From Marthasterias glacialis (taxonomy: Eukaryota; Echinodermata; Asteroidea; Forcipulatida; Asteriidae): DNA of 64,000 nucleotides. Below the pieces are notes generated by a model that was not told the origin of the DNA, ran no database searches, and worked only from the letters and a program-made list of their open reading frames with translations. Where the stretch lies: assembly GCA_911728455.2 (NCBI GenBank), contig OU452231.1:11218078-11282077 (forward strand). The letters are read 5' to 3'. A program made the position numbers and the translations under genes. Of the stretch, positions 35,054 through 45,177 are shown piece by piece. How positions within the stretch are numbered: the first letter of the stretch is position 1; every line of letters starts with the position of its first letter.

Positions 35054-35660
35054 TTCGACAAAGACTCAACAGAATTGCTGGAAAATCGCCTACTGGCTTC
35101 TCAAGATATCAAAGATGAAATAGAATGCACTTAACTGTACTCAAGATCATTTTCTGTCCAAATTGATGATTTTTTAGCCCACTAAAACTGCTAAATGTAC
35201 AGCTGTTACAATCGCCATTTTACTACTGATAGTCACATGATACTCATCAATGAATGTTTCCTATGTATAAAAAGTTGATTAACACTACGAGGATTGCGTA
35301 TTCGCTGATGCCCTGACTTGCACATTGTCTTGCGCAGTCAACGCAGGATACCAGCTGTGTAAAGCAATGACCCCCACAATGGCTACTGTGTACAGCGTCC
35401 GCGCTCGGCCATTCATGACCAATGGAACTTTCAGTGTGGGTTGCACGTATAAGGAAACAGTCGTTGAGCATCACGTGACTATCAGTAGTAAAATGGCGAT
35501 TGTAAAGGCTGCATTTTTAGTGGTTTTAGTGGGCTAAAAAATAATTGATTTGGCGGACAGAAAGTGATTGTGAGTACAATTAAATGCATTCTATTTCATC
35601 TTTGATATCTTGAGAAGCCTGTAGGCGATCTTCCGGCAATTCTGTTGTGTCTTTGTTGTC
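35054..35660. mobile_element. Foldback element with about 205-bp arms
   Basis: The left arm (35054-35262) and right arm (35454-35660) are inverted copies at roughly 90% identity. Matching phrases include CTTCTCAAGATATCAAAGAT, TTTTTTAGCCCACTAAAAC and CAATCGCCATTTTACTACTG. The loop is about 190 bp. Read-through transcription would give a long hairpin RNA. Confidence 0.85.
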
Positions 35661-35685
35661 GCAACTTCAAAAAAAACCTCTAGGC

Positions 35686-35779
35686 GGCTGTTTCATGGGA
35701 GAATCCGGTGAGAGCAGAGTCGCAGTGTGTGCGGTTGTACCGTGTAGCTGCTCTCACCGGGATCTCTCATGAAACAGCC
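35686..35779. repeat. 94-bp hairpin, 33-bp arms
   Basis: GGCTGTTTCATGGGAGAATC and CGGTGAGAGCAG are answered by CTGCTCTCACCGGGATCTC and ATGAAACAGCC. The pairing continues outward through GCAACTTC / GAAGTTGT, joining it to the adjacent foldback. A related GGCTGTTTCACGTGACAGC segment lies inside the palindrome at 53.6 kb. Confidence 0.8.
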
Positions 35780-36490
35780 ATTTTCGAAGTTGTGACGTCA
35801 TGTTTGTGCTTGCAGTTTTTTAATTTAAAAATGAGTGCCACCAGTTGAGGAGTGTTTTCATGGAAGTCTGCGGAGGCCTACTGATTTTCGGTAATTATTT
35901 CATAAATGTTTGGTAAAATTAGTAGTCATTAGGATAGCTAAGACATCAGAGAGCAGATCCAGACCATTAAAAACGTCACAAAAATAGTTACCCCACCGCC
36001 TGATTTTTCGAAGTTTTCATCGGAGCTTCGCTACACAAAGCATAGAGCAAGGACCAGAAAGTAATGGGATGAACCTGTGGCTAACCTAAGGATTAGCAGG
36101 TATGTCAAAATCCGTCAGCCACAGTGGCTGGGTGGGGCAAGGACCGTCTAATGACTTTTTAATAATAATGCAATTGTAAAACTGTCATGGATGGATTTTT
36201 ATTCTCAACAAAACAACAGGTGTTGTTTCAAACGATAATTAATTGACACACACTTGGTTTCACTCACTGGCAACGACGAAGTGTGATTGGTCCAATTCTG
36301 AAAAATCATAAATATTCATGATCTGACACAGACAGGTAACGAATGACCTCTGTCGTCCTAGTTAGAACCATTTAGAACCCACTACAACAACGCGCACACA
36401 CAGAGTAGTTGCCGAAACGTTGTGGGAGAATGTAAATTTTCAAACTCTTTAACTCACCTTACATAATTGGGCAACATCTAAATAACATCC

Positions 36491-36670
36491 ATGTGGTCCG
36501 CGGTTCCAGATATTGATGATTTGTCGAGTGACAGTGAAACTGATGAGGTAAAATCAGGGAATTTCAAGGACGAGAGTGACGACCGTGAACGATGCGAAGC
36601 TTCTAACACACTGTATGTTAACAACAGTGAAACAGCGCCACCAAGAGGTGTAGCTCAACAACATTGGCAG
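36491..36670 (+). CDS. FAM204A: FAM204A exon 1
   Basis: Residues 1-60, starting MWSAVPDIDDLSSDSETDE, acidic and Ser-rich. The exon ends in phase 0 at CAG before GTGCGC. It closes with HWQ, which with exon 2 rebuilds the W-x2-F-x2-L motif of the family. Confidence 0.85.
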
Positions 36671-39600
36671 GTGCGCATTGCCCATTTTTAATAATTTTTA
36701 ACTCAGAGAATTTCAACTGGCTAAAATGTCTTATCCAACTGCCATTCTATATCCCTTAATTTGGGTTAAATTCTATCAATCATGTCCATCATCCGTCTGT
36801 CTGGAAGTGGAAAGGATCGGTTGGGTTAGCAAAATATATTCAGCGAGGAACAGGCACTTACTTTCACAATTCTAACAAACATGTCTAAAAAGAAGGCTTT
36901 AAATTAAACATGAAAAAGTGGCAGTTGGCATGGTTGGAGTCGGATTTTTCCTTTCGTTTCAATATCGATACTGTAGTTGAAATGACTAACACTGCCATGT
37001 TATAAAAATAATAATAGAAAACAGTACGAATGTTTTAAATTTAAAAAGTCATACTAAAATGCTTTTTAAAAGTAAATAAGTGGCTGACAAACTACATGAA
37101 CTAAGACAAAGTTTAGGTAAACAAACAATGGATGAACGTGAACTTGATCAACATTTTTGGTTTTTGCCATCAAGGACAAGGGACCATTTGTGAATGGTAA
37201 ATTTAGACTCAACTTTTTTTTCTGTTATCCTCATTCCCCAGACTTTTAGCAAGCTAAAGAAACGTAGAACGGAATCTTCAGGGTCGAAGGCTGCTAATAC
37301 TATTATTACTAAGAGACAGCGAATCAAAAAGCAAAGAATTAAACAAAACTCAGGTAATCAAATAATTTTGTGAGGGAAAATTTTGATTATTGTAACGAGT
37401 AGTCACGAACATGACAAATCCTTTGTAGTACTTGCAACCCATCTTCCTGTATTTTAACCTGTTCTTCGATCCTTTTTAAGTAACCAGGAAGGGGTAGGGG
37501 GGCCTGAGGCCCCCCAGAACCCTTGCCCCCTCTTATCCCCCCCAAAAAGAATAATTAGAACTATAGAAAAAATGCACAAATGAATGGTTCAATACATTAA
37601 ACGGTAGACGGAAAACAGGACCAAGTAGCACAACATTATTGATACATGAATAAAACATCACTGGGTTATCGGTCAGGTCATGCTTTGCGAATTTATTCAT
37701 AAGGCTGACATACGTCGCTCTACATGGTCTTGTTTTCCGTCTACCAGTACCACATTAAACAGCCCCCAAAATATGTTTTTGGCCCTGCTTGCCTCCTCCC
37801 CTCAAATGAAAATGTCTGGATACTCCACTGCTTTTCTCACTTCCACTTCCCGCATTACAAGCTATATTAGAAATAAATTTTGGTTCAAAAGGAAGGGTAG
37901 AGCTGTTGAGCAGAAAGCAGAAGCCAGAAACCCATGCAAGTTTAAAAGTTGCGCAGACAATTTTTAAACTTGCGCAGATTTCTTTACTTTGTGCTCAACA
38001 GTGCTAATAGGAGACTTTGGAACGCTAGGTGTCAGCAGACCTGCTAGGTAAATTTTCACTGTTTACATAGTTCAGAGCATGTGCACATTTCCAGGAACAA
38101 TAAATATGTGTAGCACGATCGGTCGATCTGCCTGTTCGGTGAATCTGCATGATCGGTCGATCGCATTTTGTGATCGGTCAATTCATCAATCATCATTATT
38201 ATTATCATACCTTTCTGGTAATAAAACCATGAGATTTCTTTCCATATGTAGAGAAGACATCAAAGAAATTGTACTGCTGTAAATTTGAACTAATATTTGT
38301 CCATGAAATTGTCCTCTTTTTTGATTTTTTTTCTTCAGAAGATGAGAGTGCTTCTCTATCCTCTCCATCTGGCTCATCACCAAGCAACCTGAAAAAGACT
38401 GATGAAGAATGTTCATCGTCAAAACAAAACGAGGCTGTTGATTCTCCAAGTAAATAAATGATTTTTTTCTGACCCGTTTTAATATCTTTATCAGCAATGA
38501 GCTTGAGGATGTGGGAGGAGATGTATTTAAGACCTGTTCTTGCCAAATCATGTGGGATACGGTGGGGGTTAAATGTCAATTATCACTGAATGGAGTAATT
38601 AAATCAATTTAAAATTGTTTGTGGTACCCACTGCTAATTACAGGATTTTAACTCTGTCAGAATCTCATCACTGGGTACACTCAGTGGTTTAGCAGTTAAC
38701 CAGTTGCTGGCCGGGAATCTTCTGTTTTTTCCCATCCAGCCTGACGGGATTATTTTCTCGGAATTACCGGAATAATTTTTCTGTGAGAGTACCGCTGGCA
38801 CAAAGCAACCTTGACTTGACAAAGCAAAGAGAACAAGGATTGTCTTTAAAGCACCTGGATTTTTGGTTTCTCCATTGAAAAAAGATGTCAAATACATGCA
38901 CTGTGAATTGCAAAACCTCCGCTGTCAGCTATGGCTGAGGATTGGTACTAAATCCGGAACCATGAATGGATCCCCAGTTCACTCTGACTTACCTCCATTG
39001 AGCCGAAATACAATGAATAACCGATGGTGGAAGCCCAATGTCTCTTAATCCTTTTTGGGGAACAAAAAGACAAAGGTCTTGAGTCATGGATTACATAATA
39101 ACTCCCACATAATAGTCGAAAATCGTCGAAATATTTACGACCATGTTTCTCTTTATGTGGGTGAGGAGAAGCATTAGAGGGCGTGTGTGTGCTCTGCATG
39201 CTCAGTAGTGAATGTCCTTTGTTCTGGGATTCCGTTATTACACAACGACGTGTTTAAAAGTCACCCGCTTGCTGGCTCAGACAATAATTTTGTGTGCCAT
39301 CCGGCGCCAACTGGTTAAGACACCAGAGCTAGAATTCGTGGGGTGGTGGGTTCGAGTCCCACCCGAGTTGCAATTGGGTTTTTTTCCTGCAGGACTTGGA
39401 AAACACCAAGTAATAAGTATACAGTGCTTATCACACATCAGTGTATAGGGGGAAAAGATAGAATACTTATCCCTGATGCAATTATTACATCTACCAAATT
39501 ATTGGTAGGTTCTGATAGAGTTTTAGTATCTCTTTACAATGCCGTTGTTTTATTGTTATTGGACATTGCATCCTTAAATTAACAGTGGCTGATTCTGCAA

Positions 39601-42053
39601 AGAGGGGAGGTAGTTTGTTAACTTCTTTAGTTGTTATTTGTTCGGCACCAGCCAGGAAATACCCAGGAATTCACAAGATCGCTTTTTTTTTTGTATCAAC
39701 AAGGTGTGAAAATTGATGTTTTAATCCATTTTATTCAAGGTGAGGCAAGTGCCCCATGTCAGGAGCAACAAGAGCATTGGAACACCCTCAAGAAATATCT
39801 CAATGTCAATGAGCATGTACAACAGGGAATAGACCATGGCCAGTACAATCCAAACAAGGTAATGGAACCTTTCTGGTGCTGCCATATTTGTCATGTTCCC
39901 CATGTCCAAAAGCAGCAAAAGGGGGCTTGGGTTTGAATACAAAACAAACTCAAGTCCTTTCTTGGTTGTACCCCAAGTACTCTCACTGCCCCTTACACTT
40001 GTGGAGTGTCGTGGCCGAGCGGTTAAGATCACCGGACTCAAGTTCTGGTGTTGTTGGCAGCAGAGTGTGGGTTCAAATCCTGGTCGCGGCACTTGTGTCC
40101 TTGAGCAAGATACTTTACCATAATTGCTTTGTCCTTCGGATGGGACATTAAGCCATAGGTCCCATGTACTAGGATTGGTAATGCATGTAAAAGAACCCAG
40201 AACACTTATCGTGGAAGAGTAGGGGAATTACCCCAGTGTTTCTGGTTCACTTAGCAAGAATCCTTATCTACAGGTTTCCTCAGGCTTGAGAGCTACTGTG
40301 ATTAAGTTCACTTATGAGGCATCCTTGGTTTCATTATCAGAGATATATAATAATAATAATAATAATAATAAATAATTCAATTATATTTTCCTCAAGATCC
40401 CACTGTTTCCAGTTTGCTTATTTAAGTACGAAATGTGACTTAAATAATAATAACACTAATATCAGTCATTTGAATAGCTTCTTTGCCACAGCAAAGTGCC
40501 CAGCATGTTTTAAGGCAGGCACGCTAAGTTTTTTAATTATCAGGCCCATTTACTAGCACCTTGAGATGAAGTGGCGCAATTTGCTGCCAACTATGCCAGT
40601 AAAACCAGGGCAAACCTCAGTACTTTTATGTAAATTATACAACACATGTCCCATCCGAAGGATGAAGCAATGATAGTCAAGTGTCTTGCTTTAGGACACA
40701 AGTGTCTAGACCGGGACTCTCAAACCAACACTCTTCTGATCAGAAACACCAGAGCTTTGGTCCAGTGCACTATTTGCATTGATAGCAGAAGTGTATGCTA
40801 CATTAAATAAAATTGAAAAACAACGGGATACACCTTCTATTCTAATATGGGACCTTTTACAAACCATGGCCTCAGCTAGCGACACTGAATTTGCATTTAA
40901 TAAACAATACAAGTCTCATGCATATTCAAACTTGTTTAGGAACCTTGAGTGCATGCACAAACTTTACATTATGAGGTCCAATGTAATGTGAGGTATACAC
41001 AGGCTATATGAATCATGGTTCCACACACTCACTTTTTCTTTTCTTAACATTGGTTCCTTTATGTCATCCATTTTTACAAAATTTGGAACCGGAATCTTTT
41101 TTTTCTTTTCTTTTTAAAGAGTGGTTTGGAAAAACAGCTTGATCAAGCTGTAAAGGAAGGCAAATTTGAGGAAGCAGAAGATCTGAGTGACCAGTTGGCC
41201 AAGCGAGACCTAGCTTGTAAAATAGCAAAGTCAGCAGATGCAAGAGACTATCTGAAATGGAAGGAGGTAGGTTTAAGATAAATTTCCCAATCCCGTTTGT
41301 CAATCGATTTGTCAAACGTGTATGCATTTGTTGTACCATGCATTATTTTTGCTACGTCCAGCTTAAAAAAGTTATTGCTAACACAAGCCTTGACGAAGTG
41401 ACACTATTACTTGGCTCCCGCCAAACAATCCACAACTTCTGAAAACAACTCCCATTGGTTGGAAGTCATAAAACAAATCCTTATGGGTCAGCCTTATTAA
41501 CCAATCCATAACAAACACTTAAGAAAGCCTAATGTTGACTGGTTGCATTCCATTGCCACTGGATCCCTCAGCTACATATAAATAGCTTCGAAATCCAAGA
41601 CTGTTCACATAAATGAAGACTGTACATAACTGGAACAGTACAAAGTCATTTGGGGTGGGGGGAAAAACTAGACTGGAAAACCAGTCCCACCATGAGTTAT
41701 GAGAGATGTCTGCCGGCGCAAACTCTGCAAAGTATAGAACATTTGATCATTTATAGATAATATAATTTTTGCTACCACCGGCTCAACAGCTGGCATAAGT
41801 GTACAAACTAAATTCTCTCATTTAACCATTCTTGAAAAATGTTCATAAAATGAGATCAAGTCAAAATAGCAAGTTGCAGTAGAAATGTTAAAGAAAAAAT
41901 TCAAAAACTTGTTTAATATCTAATACAAGCTCCTTCGTTAATTATTTCCTGACACAGGGTGAAGAAACCAAGAGAAAATCTAAGCGGAAGAAGAAGAAGC
42001 TGAATTGGGGTTTTGAAGCCAAGGAGCGATGGCAGATGAAAGGCAACATGTAA
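36491..42053 (+). CDS. FAM204A: FAM204A orthologue, 6 coding exons
   Basis: Six exons in matching phase give 254 residues (human about 233): 36491-36670, 37242-37353, 38339-38449, 39740-39858, 41120-41266, 41958-42053. The C-terminal third is diagnostic: SGLEKQLDQAVKEGKFEEAE, DLSDQLAKRDLACKIAKS and KKKKLNWGFEAKERW closely follow the FAM204A family sequence ([52 protein letters not shown]). The N-terminus begins MWS, also as in the human protein, and is acidic; basic tracts (residues 66-97 and 235-240) suggest nuclear localisation. The molecular function of the family is not known to me. An ATTAAA at 42222-42227 is a possible poly(A) signal, with AATAAA at 42829-42834 as an alternative. Confidence 0.9.
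37242..37353 (+). CDS. FAM204A: FAM204A exon 2
   Basis: Residues 61-97, TFSKLKKRRTESSGSK and then a Lys/Arg-rich tail. The acceptor CCCCAG at 37236-37241 was preferred to a later TTTTAG because it keeps phase and restores the conserved W-x2-F spacing. The donor is GTAATC. Confidence 0.85.
37480..37850. repeat. C-rich dispersed repeat hosting a nested hairpin MITE
   Basis: Phrases CATTAAACAGCCCC, TTTTGGCCC and AAATGTCTGG recur at 56960-57120. The outer repeat is interrupted at 37603-37751 by a smaller inverted-repeat element, listed separately. Confidence 0.55.
37603..37751. mobile_element. Small hAT-like hairpin MITE
   Basis: GGTAGACGGAAAACAGGACC near the left and the inverse GGTCTTGTTTTCCGTCTACC near the right. 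The flanks repeat ACATTAAAC (37594-37602 and 37752-37760), an 8-9 bp duplication of the size expected for hAT elements. The right end carries about 6 extra bases. Confidence 0.7.
37990..38105 (+). repeat. Second copy of the 6.8-kb foldback family (half)
   Basis: GAGACTTTGGAACGCTAGG, CAGCAGACCTGCTAGGTAAA and GAGCATGTGCACATTTCC match one arm and the spacer of the element at 6800-6935. Confidence 0.6.
38116..38182. repeat. Cluster of GATCGGTCGATC motifs
   Basis: ACGATCGGTCGATCTGC, ATGATCGGTCGATCGC and GTGATCGGTCAATTC occur within 67 bp of FAM204A intron 2. Each core is close to a palindrome. It could be a small satellite remnant. Confidence 0.55.
38339..38449 (+). CDS. FAM204A: FAM204A exon 3
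   Basis: Residues 98-134, Ser/Glu/Lys-rich and disordered (EDESASLSSPSGSSPSN). The acceptor CTTCAG follows a long T-rich tract; the donor is GTAAAT. Length is a multiple of three. Confidence 0.75.
38688..39245 (+). repeat. Dispersed repeat family D, copy 2
   Basis: Colinear with 33700-34275 over about 560 bp in the same orientation. Located in FAM204A intron 3. Confidence 0.75.
39303..39510 (+). mobile_element. tRNA-derived SINE (family B)
   Basis: The tRNA-like head has an A-box-like phrase CAACTGGTTAAGACACC and a B box GGGTTCGAGTCCCACC. A body follows with GGACTTGGAAAACACC and GTGCTTATCACACATCAG. Partial body copies occur at 22220-22320 and 61895-62000. Confidence 0.75.
39740..39858 (+). 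CDS. FAM204A: FAM204A exon 4
   Basis: Residues 135-174, containing HWNTLKKYLNVNEHV, equivalent to QWKELTQYFGVNDRF of the human protein. The acceptor is ATTCAAG and the donor GTAATG. Confidence 0.85.
40002..40375 (+). mobile_element. tRNA-Leu-derived SINE (family A), full length
   Basis: The head carries A box GTGGCCGAGCGGTTAAG, anticodon arm CCGGACTCAAGTTCTGG (CAA in the loop, as in tRNA-Leu) and B box GGGTTCAAATCC. The body has CTTGAGCAAGATACTTTACC, GGACATTAAGCCATAGGTCC and TATGAGGCATCCTTGGTTTC. It ends in an AAT microsatellite at about 40346-40372. Other copies are at 7961, 13905, 22955 and 40643. It lies in FAM204A intron 4. Confidence 0.88.
40643..40775 (-). mobile_element. SINE family A fragment, opposite orientation
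   Basis: The minus strand reads tRNA-like head remnants followed by CAAGACACTTGACTATCATTG and CTTCGGATGGGACATG. It sits about 270 bp downstream of the full-length copy in inverse orientation. Confidence 0.7.
41120..41266 (+). CDS. FAM204A: FAM204A exon 5
   Basis: Residues 175-223. The most conserved helical block of the family: SGLEKQLDQAVKEGKFEEAE and LSDQLAKRDLACKIAKS. The acceptor is TTTAAAG and the donor GTAGGT. Confidence 0.92.
41460..41780 (+). repeat. Dispersed repeat family F, copy 2
   Basis: AACCAATCCATAAC, TACATATAAATAGCTTCG, TTCACATAA and CATTTGATCATTTAT parallel the copy at 26780-27100. In FAM204A intron 5. Confidence 0.45.
41958..42053 (+). CDS. FAM204A: FAM204A exon 6 and stop
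   Basis: Residues 224-254, ending KLNWGFEAKERWQMKGNM before the TAA at 42051-42053. The acceptor is GACACAG. The human protein ends a few residues later. Confidence 0.92.
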   Translation, partial: GEETKRKSKRKKKKLNWGFEAKERWQMKGNM

Positions 42054-43232
42054 CCATAGAAACTGATAGCTTACACAGATTTGTCTTGAGTTTCATTCTT
42101 GCAGGGACTCAAAAATGTTCCCCGATTAACTGCACTTTTACGAGAGAAAATAGTATACAAATAATGAATGTTTATGAGTGCAATGATGAAAATATTTTCA
42201 TGAGTTTATATGGAATGTTCCATTAAAATCCTAACCTCCCAACTCCTTCTGTATCCTCTTTGCCGAAATGAAGGATTCAGAAAGACTGGGGGCTGAAGGC
42301 CCAAATAACATTTGCTTATCACTGGGTCAGGCATTCCAATCTTATAATAATAATTAAAATTTATTTAGCGCTTTATATTTCAAACAATCCCAAAGTGCTG
42401 AACAAAAAGATAATACTTATCCAAGTCCAAACAATTCGGTGTGCAGTGACATAGGAGTGGAGAATATTGGAGGAACGAGGTCACTTGTAGGCAAAAAGGC
42501 CTAGGGAGTAAGGGTTTCAAATATAAAGCGCAATGAGATGTTATTGTAAAATGTGCTATAAGAACTAGTTATTATTAAGTTGAATGGAACAATCCATCTT
42601 CCATCAAATGAAAATACCCTCTCTGCATTTACAAAACATTCATTGTTTTATATAACATCAAAGTAGATCTTTGTCATTTGATTAGAGGATAAAACTAAGA
42701 AACAATTTGTACAAACATGTAATTTTATTCCAGCATAAATTTCAATTGCATTTTGTACTACTGCGCATAACGCATGGTGTGGTCCACTGTAATTTAGTTA
42801 AAAAAGGAAGGGACAAAGATGCATGGTCAATAAAACCCCCAAAACACAGTTTATGACTTAGGCTATGCCGGGTAACCTACATTCCTCCAATCAAATGATA
42901 AGGATCTACTTTTCATTGGATCTACTTTTCATTGAATCTAAGAAAATGAGTAGCTTTCATTTGTAAAAAAAATGTTAATTTGATACAATGTACCTTGTCT
43001 GCGATGAGTGACACAGAATAAAGTGTCACAACAATGGAGTTGCTTTTAAAGTTTTCTTTATTCCGTTCCTTCTCCCACAACTTTGTCAACATGTACCTCA
43101 TGTATTTATACCTATATGTTTGATATAATATGCTATCTGAAAATTGTGCATTTCTTCCCCATAAACTTGTTTCCACAAACTCGGGAAAACAAGATTTGTT
43201 TTCACAAAGTCTATTACACTTATTCTCTACTT
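42054..43232. other. FAM204A 3' region, AT-rich, with a repeat fragment
   Basis: Probable 3' UTR up to either 42240 or 42850. From about 42343 to 42580 there is a segment framed by TAATAATAA with TTTAGCGCTTTATATTTC near the left and its diverged inverse near the right, a repeat of unknown class. A tandem pair of GGATCTACTTTTCATT lies at 42902-42935. Confidence 0.45.
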
Positions 43233-43758
43233 AACTGTATGTACATACAGTGGTGTCACCCCCACCCCATTTTTAATTCCTTGCGCCCCCTCTTTATCCC
43301 CCACACGAGGCTGAAGAAAAATAAGCTATGATTTGTTTGGGTTTTTGCAATAGACCCTTCCCATGAAATATGTAAATTGCACATCGCGCGTTTGCACTAA
43401 CACTACTGGTTGGCAAATGAGGGTTACATCACGCTTTTTGTACGCGTTTATGCGTCTTCCTAGTGCACAACTCTATGGTGTTTGCTAATTAATAGTGTCT
43501 GTACATGATGAAGAATGTAATTCATGGGAAGGGCTAAACAAAATATGTGTTGTACATAACCTGTAAACTAATTAAGACGGTTTGGAAAATACAGTGTATG
43601 GTTGGGTACATCAACTAATATAATTAACAATACATGACATGTACATGTAGGCCTACATTATGTCTTGCCAAACAAAAATTAATAGTAAGAATTTTTTGGT
43701 CCCCCCTTTCCCCACCCCAAATCGAAAATGTCCAGTTGACACCACTGTACATGTACCA
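43233..43758. repeat. Inverted repeat framing an inner MITE
   Basis: GTACATACAGTGGTGTCACC at the left and TTGACACCACTGTACATGTAC at the right are inverse, with CCCCACCCC-type runs just inside. The inner MITE at 43353-43534 is separate. Confidence 0.55.
43353..43534. mobile_element. MITE with TA duplication
   Basis: The left end GACCCTTCCCATGAA and the right end, inverse, GCCCTTCCCATGAA are flanked by TA (43351-43352 and 43535-43536). 182 bp, no reading frame. Confidence 0.7.
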
Positions 43759-44735
43759 TGACCAAAGAATACAGAGCCCCGAGGGTGCAAGATGGGGAAC
43801 TTGGGCTAAAATGTGAAATGTGCACTGGACTCCGTTTCAGCAAGTAACTCTGTTGATGAAACAATAGATTATGACAAAGACCCTTGCTACAAATGGTATA
43901 AGAAAAATTTGCTTGCTGAAATGGCATCCATGCGTATTTCACATTCCAGTTAGAGCTCCAGTTCCCCATTTATAATCTTTGACCATGACATACTTCAAAA
44001 ATCACTTTTTCGCAGAAAAATGTTGATTTTAAAATTTGTAGTACTTTTTTTTGTACTTTTTAAATCAATCTCTTGATTTTGAAACACAAAGAAAACCGGA
44101 CAGTGTACACTAAGAGATCATGCAAGAACCTTTGTATTCATAGACATGGTTAGTCATTCACATGATGCACTCCTCTAACGTGGAACTAAACAGTTCTAAC
44201 AAATATTTTTTTAACACTATCACATGTAGCTCATATGTAACATTGCATGGTGGTTTTGTTTTTTCACTGGCACATTTAATGTGCTGTACTAAATAAACTT
44301 TCATCATTATGTAACTAAAAAGTCTTGAATAAAAATGCATGTCCTAGTAATCAACAAATGAAAAACATCAGGGATGATGTCAAAGAAACGTGCTTAGGAC
44401 AACTATGAGTGGTTTTTGTCATCAATTCAAATAAAGTCTCACAAAATGAGAAAACTAATATTTTTACTTTCGTAAAAACATGACAGTGGAAGTTCCCAGC
44501 GACAAGACCTGTGTTTTAGTGGAGATTTTCTTAAATTTAAGCTACATTGTATGCGTGCATGTATTTGCAAAGCAAAAACAGTTGTTCAGGCAAATGTTCT
44601 ACTCGGCAACTGTTGAAAACTGGGAAGTTTTAGTTTCATTTGCGAACGAGCATTGGTACAGGGATGTCTGAAACAGTTTAAATTGCAGTTGCAGACCAAG
44701 CTACATATGGGACATGTGGTAAACTTTCGTTAAGC

Positions 44736-45176
44736 CTCTTGTTACCAATTTGTTTTGACATAAATAACCACTGAGATCATATAGATCGGCAAATATATAT
44801 GTCCAAGTTCTTGTTTTTGTATCCTTGGTTTTATCTTTAAACTCAAACACTCTTTTTTACATACCCATACGGTGCTCTGTAGGTGTCTGGTATTTCGGAT
44901 CTTTCCACTTCAATTTGAAGGGATTGCATAATAGCAACCTTATTTTATTTTACTATCCTTGGAAAGATTTGATCTTTCTCTTTCCAAATGCAGTAAGATT
45001 GGGTAGAGGATGAACGTAGACAAAACTACAGTTTTATAACAAACAGCTTACAAGAAAGTTGTGCTCATGCTTGAGTGCTTCTTTGTGTGTAAGCTTAGGC
45101 GACAAAAATCACCAATGGTAAAGCGGGGGTATGTACGCAGTTGGTAAAAGTCACCTATGGTAAGCAAAGGGTTAAA
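44736..45176 (+). repeat. Dispersed repeat family E, copy 2, next to the RNF103 stop codon
   Basis: Colinear with 16728-17300. It ends right at the RNF103 stop, so the RNF103 3' UTR (minus strand) is made of this repeat. An AATAAA on the minus strand at 44944-44949 lies inside it, about 230 nt past the stop. Confidence 0.7.
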
Positions 45177-45177
45177 T

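Noticed and set aside
35247-35537. Opposed short open frames near 35.3 kb
   Set aside because: They fall in the loop and right arm of a foldback element and are mirror products of the palindrome.
37249-37353. Later acceptor (TTTTAG) for FAM204A exon 2
   Set aside because: Using it breaks phase with exon 1 and removes the conserved Phe of the W-x2-F-x2-L motif.
40002-40090. A tRNA-Leu gene
   Set aside because: The acceptor and D arms are mismatched, no poly-T terminator follows, and the unit continues into a body shared by four other copies: it is a SINE head.
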